Assembly: GCA_021372615.1 (NCBI GenBank)
Contig: JAJFUB010000113.1
Coordinates: 1 to 64,000 of the forward strand
Source: a bacterium
GTDB lineage: Bacteria > Armatimonadota > Zipacnadia > Zipacnadales > UBA11051
Reading direction: 5' to 3'
DNA: 64,000 nucleotides
Below are positions 32,843-42,224 of this stretch, one piece after another (the first letter of the stretch is position 1; each line of letters begins with the position of its first letter). The notes under the pieces are model-generated. The model was not told the origin of the DNA, did no database searches, and saw nothing but the letters and a program-made list of their open reading frames with translations. The position numbers and the translations under genes were made by a program.

Positions 32843-33267
32843 CCTACGCCCTCGACACTTCGGTGCTCCTGGACGTGTTCATGAACGATCCGACCTGGGT
32901 GGGGCCGTCGCAGCGCCTGCTAGAGAGCTTTGGGCCCGACGATGTGGCTATCGTCTGCCCTGAGGTCTACGCCGAGTTGGTGCCGTATTTCCCTCTGCCG
33001 GGCTCCCTGGACGTCCACCTGCGGCAACTATCCATAAACGTCATCCCTACCGATGAGCAGGTCGCCCGTGTGGCCGGTCCCCTGTGGGCCCGCTATCGTC
33101 GCGCCGGAGGCCCTCGCACCCGCATCGTCACCGACTTCATCGTGGCGGCCCATGCCCTCGTCCACGCGGACGCGCTCGTGACCCGTGACGACGGCTTCTC
33201 TCGCCAGCACTTCGCGGAGCTGCAGGTCATCGCCCCTGCGCCGCCGGACGACGCTCCGGCACACTGA
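32839..33267 (+). CDS. PIN-domain toxin (VapC-like ribonuclease)
   Basis: 142 residues. The first PIN Asp is in YALDTSVLLDVF, the Glu in PEVYAELVPYF and a late Asp in RIVTDFIVAAHALVHADALVTRDDGF. VapC toxins cleave tRNA or rRNA and are held by the cognate antitoxin encoded upstream. The ATGA overlap couples the pair. Confidence 0.88.
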   Translation: MTYALDTSVLLDVFMNDPTWVGPSQRLLESFGPDDVAIVCPEVYAELVPYFPLPGSLDVHLRQLSINVIPTDEQVARVAGPLWARYRRAGGPRTRIVTDFIVAAHALVHADALVTRDDGFSRQHFAELQVIAPAPPDDAPAH

Positions 33268-33288
33268 TCACCCCTCAGGTGCATTCCC

Positions 33289-34203
33289 ATGGCTGCCTCA
33301 CCCGCTGCCCTTGCCGACTTGCTCAACGCCGCCTATGCCGAATCCCGCGCGCTGCCACGCCTGGTGGCCTGGCCGGTGGAACGGCCGCTCCTGACCACCG
33401 ATGACGTCCTGAAGGCGCGCGAGCACACGCCCGACGAGTTCGTCGTCGAGCGCGATGGTCGCGTTGTCAGTGGTGTGGCCGCCAGAGCCGGCCAGGACGG
33501 CACCGGCTACGTGGCCTGGTTCGTCACCCACCCTGACCACCGCCGCCAGGGCCTCGCCAGCGACTGCCTGCAGCGCGCCCTTGGCTTCCTCCGGGCGCAG
33601 GGCTGCAGCAAGGTCCAGACCGCCGCCTTCGTGGACTCCCGCGTCACCTCCGCCTGCGCCTTCCTGGAGCACCACGGCTTCACCGTCCGCGACCCTGAGC
33701 ACCAGAACATCGTCATGCAGATTGACATGACGCAGTACGAGCCGGCGCCCATCGCGATGCCCGAGGGCTACCACATCGAGCCACTCCAGCCCGAGTGGGT
33801 GCCACAGTGGCTGCAGGTCAAGGACCGCGTCTTCGGCGGGACGAGCGCGCCCGACTGGTTCGAGAAGACGTTCAGCCACCGCTGGGACTTCGAGTGGGAG
33901 GGTTGGATGACGCTATGGCGCGGCGACGAGATGATCGGCATCTCGGGTGCGGACCTGTTCCGCGACCCCGCCCACCGTGAACACTACAGCGGGGCGCAGA
34001 TCGAGTACGTGGGGATGGTGGAGGGCCACCGGGGCCTGCGTCTGGGCGAGATCATCGTGCGCGCCTGCCTGGACTACATCAAGGCGCGCGACCTCCCCTG
34101 CCAGCTCATCACCCAGCGGTTCCGTGTCCCGGCGGTTACGCTGTACGAGAAGCTCGGCTTCCGTTTCCAGCGCGAGAACCGCACGTACGAGAAGACGCTG
34201 TAG
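33289..34203 (+). CDS. Tandem GNAT N-acetyltransferase
   Basis: 304 residues with two GNAT domains. The first has the acetyl-CoA loop HPDHRRQGLASDCL (residues about 80-93) and the second IEYVGMVEGHRGLRLGEIIVRAC-like loop with a terminal VTLYEKLGF. It acetylates an unknown amine; tandem copies sometimes act as one site. It is 3 bases ahead of the UbiE-like gene. Confidence 0.87.
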   Translation: MAASPAALADLLNAAYAESRALPRLVAWPVERPLLTTDDVLKAREHTPDEFVVERDGRVVSGVAARAGQDGTGYVAWFVTHPDHRRQGLASDCLQRALGFLRAQGCSKVQTAAFVDSRVTSACAFLEHHGFTVRDPEHQNIVMQIDMTQYEPAPIAMPEGYHIEPLQPEWVPQWLQVKDRVFGGTSAPDWFEKTFSHRWDFEWEGWMTLWRGDEMIGISGADLFRDPAHREHYSGAQIEYVGMVEGHRGLRLGEIIVRACLDYIKARDLPCQLITQRFRVPAVTLYEKLGFRFQRENRTYEKTL

Positions 34204-34206
34204 GCC

Positions 34207-34896
34207 ATGAAGCCCCGCGAACTTGGCGTCCAGAGGCTCTTCGCCCGCATCGCGCCCCACTACGATCTGCTGAATACCATCATCAGCTTCGGGCTGCACA
34301 GCGGCTGGCGGCGGCACACGCTGCGCCTCCTGGCGCCGCGGCCGGGGGACCTGTGCCTCGATGTCGCGTCCGGCACGGGCGACTTCGCGGTGCGACTGGC
34401 GCGGCTGGGCGCGCGACCGGTGGCTCTGGACATGACGCTGGAGATGCTCGCCGTCGCACGGCAACGGGCGCCCGGGCTATGGATCGTCGCCGGCGATGCC
34501 TTCGCGCTGCCCTTCCCCGACGCCACCTTCGACTGCCTCACTGCCGGCTTCGGCTTCCGCCACGCGCGCGAGGACCTGCCGCTGATCCTGGCCGAGCTGC
34601 GGCGGGCGCTCAAGCCCGGCGGCCGTTGCGCCTGTCTCGAGCTGTCCCATCCCCCGCAGCGCCTGTGGCGCTGGCTGACCGGCCTGTACATCCGGATGCT
34701 CCTGCCGATCATCGGCAGCTGCGTGGACCGCGACGCCTACCAGTACCTCAGCGCCTCGCTGCAGGGTTACCCCAATGCCGAGCAGTTGGCCGATCTCTTC
34801 GCCCAGGCCGGCTTCGACCATTGCACCTACGAGCTGCTGGCCGGCGGCGTGGCGGCCATTCACGTGGCCTCGGTCGCCGACCTGCCGGGAACGTGA
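34207..34896 (+). CDS. UbiE/MenG-like quinone methyltransferase
   Basis: 229 residues. FARIAPHYDLLNTIISFGLHSGWRRH is the family opening, followed by the SAM motif LDVASGTGDFAVRLA and the late GFGFRHAREDLPLILAELRR-like helix. It probably performs the last carbon methylation of menaquinone or ubiquinone. Length is slightly short of the E. coli enzyme. Confidence 0.88.
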   Translation: MKPRELGVQRLFARIAPHYDLLNTIISFGLHSGWRRHTLRLLAPRPGDLCLDVASGTGDFAVRLARLGARPVALDMTLEMLAVARQRAPGLWIVAGDAFALPFPDATFDCLTAGFGFRHAREDLPLILAELRRALKPGGRCACLELSHPPQRLWRWLTGLYIRMLLPIIGSCVDRDAYQYLSASLQGYPNAEQLADLFAQAGFDHCTYELLAGGVAAIHVASVADLPGT

Positions 34897-34957
34897 GCCG
34901 CCCCCGCGGCGTTCTTGTCAGTATCCACAGCGCTACTCATGTGGTACTGATCTCTGC

Positions 34958-35575
34958 ATGGATACAGCCCTTCGAACCGCATACCCCGGTGATACGCCGG
35001 GCATGGCGCACGTCTACCTGGCTGCCTTCCCCGACAGCATACGCCACTTCTTTGCGGATCGTCCGCCGCAGCCGCAGGCGGTCGCCGACCTGCTGCTCGT
35101 CCCCCTGCTGGCCGAGCCCGGGTGCGGCTGGGTGGCCGAGGCGCATGGCTCGGTCGTGGGCTACTGCCTGGCGCCCGCCCATGTCAGCAGGCTGCCGGGC
35201 GTCCTGTGGCGCGGCCACCTGTCGCGCATGTTGGGCCGTTGGCTGGCGGGGGCGTACGGGGTCGGCCTGCCGGCGGCCGCTCGGCTCGCGCGCAACTCGC
35301 TGACCCTCTCGCGCCGCGACCCCCACCATGTCGAGGCTCACATTCTGTCTCTGGCCGTCCACCCGGACTGGCAGGGACGCGGCCTGGGACGGGAGCTGCT
35401 GCAGCGCAGCCTCGAGAGCCTGGAGCGACGGGGCGCGCGGCGGGTGCGCCTGGAAGTCCGGCCGGACAATGCCGCGGCCATCCGCCTGTACGAGAAGCTC
35501 GGCTTCGTCGCGGTGGGCCACACCCACGACTCGCAGGGCGAGTGGTCCATCATGATCCGCGAGGGGGAGACATGA
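34958..35575 (+). CDS. GNAT N-acetyltransferase
   Basis: 205 residues. The acetyl-CoA loop is VHPDWQGRGLGRELLQ, with the typical end NAAAIRLYEKLGFVAVG. ATG 34958 follows a 61-base gap. Its TGA overlaps the PIG-L gene start by 4 bases, so its product may work on the same amino-sugar or peptide substrate. Confidence 0.87.
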   Translation: MDTALRTAYPGDTPGMAHVYLAAFPDSIRHFFADRPPQPQAVADLLLVPLLAEPGCGWVAEAHGSVVGYCLAPAHVSRLPGVLWRGHLSRMLGRWLAGAYGVGLPAAARLARNSLTLSRRDPHHVEAHILSLAVHPDWQGRGLGRELLQRSLESLERRGARRVRLEVRPDNAAAIRLYEKLGFVAVGHTHDSQGEWSIMIREGET

Positions 35576-37062
35576 CCGGGCGCTGGCGGTCCGTGTCGGG
35601 CGTTCCGCTCCGGCGGCTGCTGCTGCTGGCGGCAGGCGTGTGCCTGATCGTCTACCTGGCGCTCGTGGTGAAGGCCGTTCTCTGGCCGGTGCGCGGCGAG
35701 CTGCGCGACTTCCCCCTCCCCCGGCAGGGCGAGCCGCTGCTGGTCATTGCGCCCCACGAGGACGACGAGACCCTTGGGTGCGGAATCACGATACGCGATG
35801 CGGTCGCCCGCGGCGTGCCGGTATGGGTCTGTCTCCTGACCTGCGGCGAAGGCGAGGAGTTGGGCACCGCGTGGGTCGCCAAGCGCCCCCGGCCCTCGGC
35901 GGCCCAGTTCGTGCGCCTGGGGCAGATCCGCCAGCGGGAGAGCCTGCGCGCCCTGGCCAGCGTCGGCGTGCCCCAGGACCATGTCATCTTCCTGGGCTAC
36001 CCCAACATGGGCCTGCGCTGGATGTGGTCGGCGCGCTACTGGAGTCCGCACAGCCTGTGGACAAGCCCGTTCACGAAGACCGACCATTCCCCCTTCGACA
36101 ACAGCCTAACCCCGCAGGCCCCCTTCTGCGGGGCGTCGGCGCTGCGCGACGTCGAGGCGGTGATCGCCCGCGTTCGGCCGCGCTACCTCCTGGCAACCCA
36201 CCCCGCGGACACGCACCCCGACCACTGGGCGACGTACTGCTTCACGCGGCTGGCGCTCGAGGAGCTGCGGGCACGCAGCGTCGAGACGTGGCCGCGTGAG
36301 TGCCGTCTGTTCACCTACCTCGTGCACCGGCGGGGCTGGCCGGCGCCCTGGGGCTACTATCCGGAGCTGCGCCTGGCGCCTCCGCGGGCGCTGGCGGACC
36401 TGCCGATCAACGAGTGGCACAGTCGAGACCTGACACGCGACGAGACGCGCGCCAAGAACCGCATGATCCTGACCTACCGCAGTCAGGCGGCGGCCTATGA
36501 CCTGCTGCTGCGCGCCTTCGCCCGCCGCAATGAGCTGTTCGCAACCATCAACGACGACCCGCAGGGATTCCTGCCGACCTGGCTGCAAGCTGATACGAGC
36601 CTGGAGCCGAGCGGAGAGACGGAGTACCTGCGCCGGCATCACGATGCCGACCTCGTCGGCGTCGAGGTGTCGCCCGCAGGGACGGCGCCCTCTGTAGCAG
36701 TGCACACGGCGGCCCCGCTGGCTCACGCACAACTGGAGGTGTCCCTCACCAGGGCGACGCCCGGACAGGTGCGGTGCGCCATGGTGCAGTTCTCGCCCGG
36801 GTCCGCCCCGCGCGCCTGGACCGCCACCGATGGCGACGGGCCGCGTGTCGCCGACACTGAGGTCCACATCGAGACCTCCGGCACGACCACCACCGTGTTT
36901 GTCCCCGCGGCCTGGGTCGGCCCCGGCCGCCTCATGGTTGACGTGATGACCGTGTCCCGTAACCGCCCCCTGGACCGCGCCATCACGCGGACCGCCGGCG
37001 AGACCTCCTCCGCGGCGGAGCAGCCGCCCGCGCGGGTTCCCGGACGAAACAGTAGAGAGTGA
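35572..37062 (+). CDS. Membrane-anchored PIG-L (LmbE-like) deacetylase
   Basis: 496 residues. One N-terminal membrane helix (about 14-34) is followed by the PIG-L zinc motif IAPHEDDETLGCG (family PHPDDE, Glu replacing Asp at the second site) and TCGEGEELGTAW. HPADTHPDHWATYCF supplies the other histidines. The last 150 residues are beta-rich (VEVSPAGTAPSVAVHTAAP) and absent from simple PIG-L enzymes, perhaps binding a polysaccharide. It begins inside the GNAT gene stop. Confidence 0.85.
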   Translation: MTGRWRSVSGVPLRRLLLLAAGVCLIVYLALVVKAVLWPVRGELRDFPLPRQGEPLLVIAPHEDDETLGCGITIRDAVARGVPVWVCLLTCGEGEELGTAWVAKRPRPSAAQFVRLGQIRQRESLRALASVGVPQDHVIFLGYPNMGLRWMWSARYWSPHSLWTSPFTKTDHSPFDNSLTPQAPFCGASALRDVEAVIARVRPRYLLATHPADTHPDHWATYCFTRLALEELRARSVETWPRECRLFTYLVHRRGWPAPWGYYPELRLAPPRALADLPINEWHSRDLTRDETRAKNRMILTYRSQAAAYDLLLRAFARRNELFATINDDPQGFLPTWLQADTSLEPSGETEYLRRHHDADLVGVEVSPAGTAPSVAVHTAAPLAHAQLEVSLTRATPGQVRCAMVQFSPGSAPRAWTATDGDGPRVADTEVHIETSGTTTTVFVPAAWVGPGRLMVDVMTVSRNRPLDRAITRTAGETSSAAEQPPARVPGRNSRE

Positions 37063-37066
37063 CGCC

Positions 37067-38221
37067 ATGCCTGATCCCGATCCCGCCGTAGCCGCTGCCG
37101 CCGGCGCGCCCCCCGCGACCGCGACGGACGCGCCGCCCCAGCGGCCTCCGCGCATGATGGCTCTGGATGTCTTCCGCGGCCTGACCATCCTGGGCATGCT
37201 GCTGGTCAACAACATCGCCCTGGACACCGCCACACCGGCCCAGTTGGTCCACGCCGGGTGGAACGCCGGCCTGACGTTCGCCGACCTGGTGTTCCCCTGG
37301 TTCCTGCTGGCGGTGGGGGTGGCCATCCCGTACTCGGCGGCCTCGGCCCGCCGCCGCCACATGCCTATCTGGCAGTACGACCTGAAGGTGCTCAGCCGCG
37401 CCGCCACGCTGGTGCTGCTGGGCTGCCTGATCGACTCGAGCATCGTCCGCGCCCCGTACTTCGACCTGGGTGTGCTGCAACTGATCGGGCTGGCCTACCT
37501 CGTGGCGGCGCTGCTGTATGAGCTGCCGGCCCTCCGTCGCGGCCTGCTGGCGGCGATGCTGCTGTCGGCGTACTGGGCGATCATCCGCTTCCTGCCGATC
37601 CCCGGCGCGGGCACCGGCCTCCTGACGCCCCAGACCAACATCATCAACCACCTCAACCAGACGTACCTGGCGCCCTTCCATCTCAACGGCTTGCTGTCGG
37701 TCATCCCCACGGGCGCCCTGGTGCTCATCGGCACGGCCCTCGGTGACGTCTTGCGCGGCGACCGCCTGCCCTCCCGCAAGGTCGCCCTCGTGCTCGGGGC
37801 CGGGGCGGTACTGGCGCTGGTGGGGATCATCTGGAGCCACGACCTGCCCTTCAACAAGCCGTTGTGGACGACGTCATATGTCCTGTACAGCTCGGGGCTG
37901 GGCGCTCTCCTGCTCGGGTTCCTGTACCTGATCCTGGACGTCAATGGCTGGCGCGCGTGGGCCTTGCCCCTGGTCGTCCTGGGCATGAACGCGATCTTCG
38001 TCTACGTCGTGCCGATCCTGGTGAAGGTCTACATCCTGCAGGTATGGACCTGGAAGCTGGCCGATGGCAGCCACCTGCCGCTCGGGGTCGCGTTCATGCA
38101 CTACTGGTTCGAGGCGGCAGGTCGCATTGGCGGCGGCTGGGGGTATACTCTCTCATACATCGCCTTCTGGTGGCTGGTAGCGGCGTGGCTATACCGCAAG
38201 AAGATATTCCTGCGCGTGTGA
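37067..38221 (+). CDS. HGSNAT-like membrane acyltransferase (DUF5009/NagX type)
   Basis: 384 residues with about 10-11 membrane helices. The signature MMALDVFRGLTILGMLLVNN after a Pro/Ala-rich start matches heparan-alpha-glucosaminide N-acetyltransferase relatives. VFPWFLLAVGVAIPYS and LGMNAIFVYVVPILV are further family stretches. These proteins acetylate amino sugars across the membrane using acetyl-CoA. It lies 4 bases from the PIG-L gene. Confidence 0.87.
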   Translation: MPDPDPAVAAAAGAPPATATDAPPQRPPRMMALDVFRGLTILGMLLVNNIALDTATPAQLVHAGWNAGLTFADLVFPWFLLAVGVAIPYSAASARRRHMPIWQYDLKVLSRAATLVLLGCLIDSSIVRAPYFDLGVLQLIGLAYLVAALLYELPALRRGLLAAMLLSAYWAIIRFLPIPGAGTGLLTPQTNIINHLNQTYLAPFHLNGLLSVIPTGALVLIGTALGDVLRGDRLPSRKVALVLGAGAVLALVGIIWSHDLPFNKPLWTTSYVLYSSGLGALLLGFLYLILDVNGWRAWALPLVVLGMNAIFVYVVPILVKVYILQVWTWKLADGSHLPLGVAFMHYWFEAAGRIGGGWGYTLSYIAFWWLVAAWLYRKKIFLRV

Positions 38222-38227
38222 GGTGCC

Positions 38228-39052
38228 ATGATGCGAACGAGCGTGATGTGGGCTGTGTGTGTCGTGGTGGCATGTGTGTGGGGCGGGTGCAAGGAACCGG
38301 CTGTGTCAGCGCCGACGGAAGGCGCGCCCGCCGCCGGAGGCGCGGCCACCGCCGACGAGTACTGGGTCAACGCCCTGCACGAGGTGTATGTCAGCCCGGC
38401 GGAGCTGCAGGCTCAACATGAGACAGAGCGACGCCGCAACGTCCATCTGAACAAGATCATGCACGGCGACCGCGCCAGGCCGCAGATCGCCCTGACCTTC
38501 GACGACGGGCCACATCCTGACTGCACGCCGGGGATCCTCAAGGCGCTGGCCGACGCCCGCGCCCATGCCACCTTCTTCGTGGTCGGCGAGAAGGCAGAGC
38601 AGAACCCGGGCCTGGTCAAGGCCGAGGTGGACGCCGGTCATAGCGTGGGCAACCACACCTACCACCACGTCAATCTGACCAAGATCCCCCAGCGCCTGGT
38701 GGCAGTCGAAGTCCAGGCCTGTGGCGATGTGCTACAGCGCGCCACGGGCGTGAAGCCCCACCTGTTCCGCCCACCTGGTGGTGACTACGATCTGGAGGTG
38801 GCGACGACCGCCAACGCGCTGGGCTACACGCTGGTGTTGTGGACCGACGATCCGGCGGACTACGCCAATCCGCCGGCGCCGGTACTCATGGCGCGCACCC
38901 TCGACTGGGCTCACAACGGTGGGATCATCCTGATACACGACGGGGTCGCTGAGACGGTGAAGATGCTGCCGCAGTTGCTCAGCGACCTGCGTGCCCGGGG
39001 GTTCGAGTTCGTCACCATTGACCAGATGCTGCAGGAGCCCGGGCACGAGTGA
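38228..39052 (+). CDS. Polysaccharide deacetylase (NodB domain) lipoprotein
   Basis: 274 residues. The catalytic Asp pair is in ALTFDDGPHPDCTP, the metal His in GHSVGNHTYHHVNL and the Arg/Pro motif in FRPPGGDYD; a late ILIHDG supplies the last His. N-terminal VVVACVWGGC suggests a lipoprotein signal, so it acts at the cell surface on N-acetylated sugars. The unit PIG-L, acyltransferase and this gene reads as one operon. Confidence 0.9.
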   Translation: MMRTSVMWAVCVVVACVWGGCKEPAVSAPTEGAPAAGGAATADEYWVNALHEVYVSPAELQAQHETERRRNVHLNKIMHGDRARPQIALTFDDGPHPDCTPGILKALADARAHATFFVVGEKAEQNPGLVKAEVDAGHSVGNHTYHHVNLTKIPQRLVAVEVQACGDVLQRATGVKPHLFRPPGGDYDLEVATTANALGYTLVLWTDDPADYANPPAPVLMARTLDWAHNGGIILIHDGVAETVKMLPQLLSDLRARGFEFVTIDQMLQEPGHE

Positions 39053-39068
39053 CGCCGAGCGGCGTTGC

Positions 39069-41438
39069 CTACTCCCGGGTCACCGTGATCGTGCAGTTGC
39101 CGTAGGTGTCCGACAGGTCAAGCTGCCCCCGCGTGTCGGCGGTCAGGACCGCTCGCGTCTGCCTGCCGCCCCCCCTCACCATGACCACATGCCGCGAGTT
39201 CGCCGGCACGGAGTAGGCCCCACTGGCCAGTATCATGCGTACGGACACGGCCTCGCCCCCCTGCAGCTCCAGTCCCCGGCGCATGGGCCGGACGATGCAG
39301 CCTGTGCCGGCGATCTCGAAGCTCACCTGCTGGGGGCCATACCCGCTCACGTCCACCGTCGCCTCACCGGTGTAGGGCTGGACGGTCAGCCCGGTGCGGT
39401 CCATCTGCCGCGTCTGCCCCGCCGGCACATCCGTCACCAGTGTGGCCGCTCCCGGCGCCAGGCCCTCTGCTCCGGGAGTGGCTGAGAAGTGTGACACACA
39501 CCCGGCGTAGGCGTGGCTTCGTGCCGCCAGCGCTCGCAGCTCCGCCAGCACCGTCTGCCGCCCGGGGTTGAACACCGCCACTGCCTCCTCGCCGCCCCCG
39601 AAGTACGGCCCCGACTGCAGCAGCCCCGACTGCAGCAGCTCATAGGCGGCGCGCCGCCCCATCAGTTGCCCGTGCAGCACCTGGCTCAGCCCATCGGTGA
39701 GCGGCCAGTATTGCCACAGCGGGTGCGTAGCGAACAGGGCCAGGCCGCTCCCATACTGCTGGCCGACCAGGCCGGCGAACAGCGCTCGCTTCTCCGTGTC
39801 GAAGCGCACCGAGACCGTGGCCAACGGCACGGCGCCATCGGTCAGCAGCGCCTCGGTCGTCCATCCGCTGACGGGGTACTTGCGGGCCTCGGTAGCGGAC
39901 GCCGTGGCCCCATGGCGCGGACTGAAGAGCCCCTGCGCCTTCAGCCCCCGCGGCCAGGGCGACAGCACCCGTGTCGCGTCCGCGGCCGTCAGGTCGCCGA
40001 GCCGCTCCCTCGGCTCCACTAACGCCAGGATGCCAAAGGCCCGGTGCAGCACCTCAGGAAGCAGCGTCCAGGCGCCGGTCTGGTACGCCCCCAGCCCCAG
40101 GTCCGCGACCAGTACCCCGCCCCGTCGCACGTAGTCCTCAAGCTGCCCGGCCTGCGGCGCAGGCAGATTCAGGCATGCCGGCGCCAGCAGGCAGCCATAG
40201 TTGTCCAGCTCGCGCTCCCTCAGGTCGCCGACCGACAGGTAGTCCACCACCCCGTACCGCGTGCCCAGGCGCAGGTCATACGCCAGGTTGCTCGGCTCGC
40301 CCACCAGGTAGTCCACCAGGTAGCCATAGACGGGCTGGCGGGTGACATCGAAGCCGGAGGCGTACGGGGAGTAGATGACGGCGGAGGTAGCCCGGGGGAC
40401 CAGGTTGCACGGCACCCCCGCGGCGTCGTGGATCGCGTTCGTCAGACGCCGCCCGCGTTCGACGGAGCGCCGCTCCAGGTCGTACAGCGGCGCCAGCATC
40501 TCCCAGTCCTCGACCCCAAAGCCCACCGCCCCGTGCAAGGCGGCCACGTGCACCCAGTCGCGGAAACTGCCTGCCGTGTACGCCGTGCTGGTGTTCATCG
40601 GCACGCGGAAGGCCGGCAGGACGCTGAACTTGCCCCCGCGCCGGGCGATGTCCAGAGCCTGAGGGTTGTGGGCCTCCTGGTCATTCTCCAGCACGTCCGG
40701 CGGCATGGACACGCAGACGACATCATAGCCATTGGGGATCGAGAGCAGGCTGCGGTAGAGCGTCACGCGCCCGGTGAGGACCGGCCGGGTGGAGTCCTCC
40801 TGGCGGATGGCCTCCAACCACAGTTCCATCACACGCCGGTACGCGTCCGCCTCGTAGTCGGCCAGGTCAATCTTCGCCGGCCCCAGCGCATACGGCGCCC
40901 GGCTCTCCAGCTTCCGGGCGTCATCCATCGCCACGCTGGGCCACGTGGGGATGCGGGAGCCCCAGTGCGCGTTGAGCACATCCAGGTTTGGGCTGAGGTC
41001 CTGCAGATAGGCGCGGAAGTCGGCATCGCTGAAGTCCAGCCGCCGCTCGAGCATGGAGCCCGTGGCCCAGGCGGTCAGGCCCGGCTCGTCCCGGAGGCCG
41101 CGCACTACCGCCTGGATCAGCTCGCGGACCGTGCCGACGTACTTCTCGTCGTAGGGGCTGACGCGGTAGGAGGGGGTGAGGCAGGTCGGCAGCTCGACGA
41201 TGACCTTCAGGCCTTGCTGCTGCGCCTGCTGGATGCGACTGCGTACGGGCTTGAGGTCGAGGCTTTCGGCGACGTCGAGTTGGAGGTAGAGGGTGTCGAG
41301 GCCGAGGTTCTTGATGACGGGTAGGTCGCCGGGGTTGTCCAGGCCGTAGCAGAAGCGGAAAGGGCCGGGGCGGCCGGCACACCACCCGGCGGTGCCACAG
41401 AGCAGAGAGACGCAGAGGAACAGCGCAGTGGGGCGCAT
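39069..41438 (-). CDS. Secreted GH42-like/beta-galactosidase-type protein
   Basis: 789 residues from ATG 41438. The signal peptide (RPTALFLCVSLLCGTAGWCAG) is followed by a TIM-barrel region (LGLDTLYLQLDVAESLDLK, IVELPTC, AYRRVMELWLEAIR) and a ThuA/trimerization-like domain (YGCLLAPACLNLPAPQAGQL, GGVLVADLGLGAY), then beta-rich C-terminal domains. Catalytic acid residues cannot be placed confidently. The start inside the signal peptide is preferred because an earlier start would overlap rnc. Confidence 0.72.
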   Translation of the reverse strand: MRPTALFLCVSLLCGTAGWCAGRPGPFRFCYGLDNPGDLPVIKNLGLDTLYLQLDVAESLDLKPVRSRIQQAQQQGLKVIVELPTCLTPSYRVSPYDEKYVGTVRELIQAVVRGLRDEPGLTAWATGSMLERRLDFSDADFRAYLQDLSPNLDVLNAHWGSRIPTWPSVAMDDARKLESRAPYALGPAKIDLADYEADAYRRVMELWLEAIRQEDSTRPVLTGRVTLYRSLLSIPNGYDVVCVSMPPDVLENDQEAHNPQALDIARRGGKFSVLPAFRVPMNTSTAYTAGSFRDWVHVAALHGAVGFGVEDWEMLAPLYDLERRSVERGRRLTNAIHDAAGVPCNLVPRATSAVIYSPYASGFDVTRQPVYGYLVDYLVGEPSNLAYDLRLGTRYGVVDYLSVGDLRERELDNYGCLLAPACLNLPAPQAGQLEDYVRRGGVLVADLGLGAYQTGAWTLLPEVLHRAFGILALVEPRERLGDLTAADATRVLSPWPRGLKAQGLFSPRHGATASATEARKYPVSGWTTEALLTDGAVPLATVSVRFDTEKRALFAGLVGQQYGSGLALFATHPLWQYWPLTDGLSQVLHGQLMGRRAAYELLQSGLLQSGPYFGGGEEAVAVFNPGRQTVLAELRALAARSHAYAGCVSHFSATPGAEGLAPGAATLVTDVPAGQTRQMDRTGLTVQPYTGEATVDVSGYGPQQVSFEIAGTGCIVRPMRRGLELQGGEAVSVRMILASGAYSVPANSRHVVMVRGGGRQTRAVLTADTRGQLDLSDTYGNCTITVTRE

Positions 41439-41455
41439 CCGGTTACAGAGACACT

Positions 41456-42208
41456 TCAGCGCGCAGGAGGTTCCGGCCCGTTGTCGCGGCCTTGCCTGGG
41501 CATCTGCGGCAGCCATTGTTCCCTGCGCTCCAGGGCCTGCCTCGCGGCTTCCTGCTCGGCCTTGCGCTTGCTGGGGCCCTCGCCGGCGCCGATCTTCTGC
41601 CCGTTGAAGCTGACCTCGACCACGAACTTCAGGTCGTGCGCAGGGCCTTCGCTGGCAACCGTCTTGTAGACTGGAAGCTGGCGTGCATAGCTCTGCACCA
41701 GCTCCTGCAGTGCCGTCTTGTGGTCGAAGCGATGCTCGCCCGGGCCGGCCATCGCCCCATCAATCTGGAGCCACCGCAGCACGAACTCGCGGGCGGCTTC
41801 CAGCCCCACTCCCAGGTAGATCGCCCCCACCAGGGCCTCGAAGACGTCGGCCAGCAGCGAGCTCTTGTGCCGCCCGCCGGAGTCCTCCTCGCCCCTACCT
41901 AAGAGCAGATACCGGCCCAGTCCGGCCGCCTCGGCTGCGCGCGCCAGTGACCCCGCTCGGACCAGCGTCGCCTTGCTCTTGGTCAGCGCGCCCTCGTGCA
42001 CCCGAGGGTGTTCGCGATACAGCGCGTCGGCGATGATGACGTCGAGTACGGCGTCCCCGAGGAACTCCAGCCGCTGGTTGGACAGCACGGGATCCAGGCC
42101 TTGCTCCCTGACGTAAGACCCGTGCTGGAACGCTTGCTGCAGTAGATCGTCGGCGATGTCCGGCAACGCCAGGGCGTCCCGCAACTCCTGCCAGCGGGAT
42201 GGCGACAT
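41456..42208 (-). CDS. rnc: Ribonuclease III
   Basis: 250 residues. The catalytic signature RLEFLGDAVLDVIIADALY, the second acidic patch LLADVFEALVGAIYLG and a C-terminal dsRNA-binding domain (DHKTALQELVQSYAR, SFNGQKIGAGEGPSKRKAEQEAA) are present. Cleaves rRNA precursors and structured mRNAs. It follows fabF by 16 bases, as in many bacteria; AGGTGTGA precedes ATG 42208. Confidence 0.95.
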   Translation of the reverse strand: MSPSRWQELRDALALPDIADDLLQQAFQHGSYVREQGLDPVLSNQRLEFLGDAVLDVIIADALYREHPRVHEGALTKSKATLVRAGSLARAAEAAGLGRYLLLGRGEEDSGGRHKSSLLADVFEALVGAIYLGVGLEAAREFVLRWLQIDGAMAGPGEHRFDHKTALQELVQSYARQLPVYKTVASEGPAHDLKFVVEVSFNGQKIGAGEGPSKRKAEQEAARQALERREQWLPQMPRQGRDNGPEPPAR

Positions 42209-42224
42209 CTTCACACCTGCGCTC

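Noticed and set aside
32839-33267. VapBC as part of the aminotransferase operon
   Set aside because: It has its own ribosome-binding site and a 105-base gap after the aminotransferase; a passing toxin-antitoxin unit is more likely.
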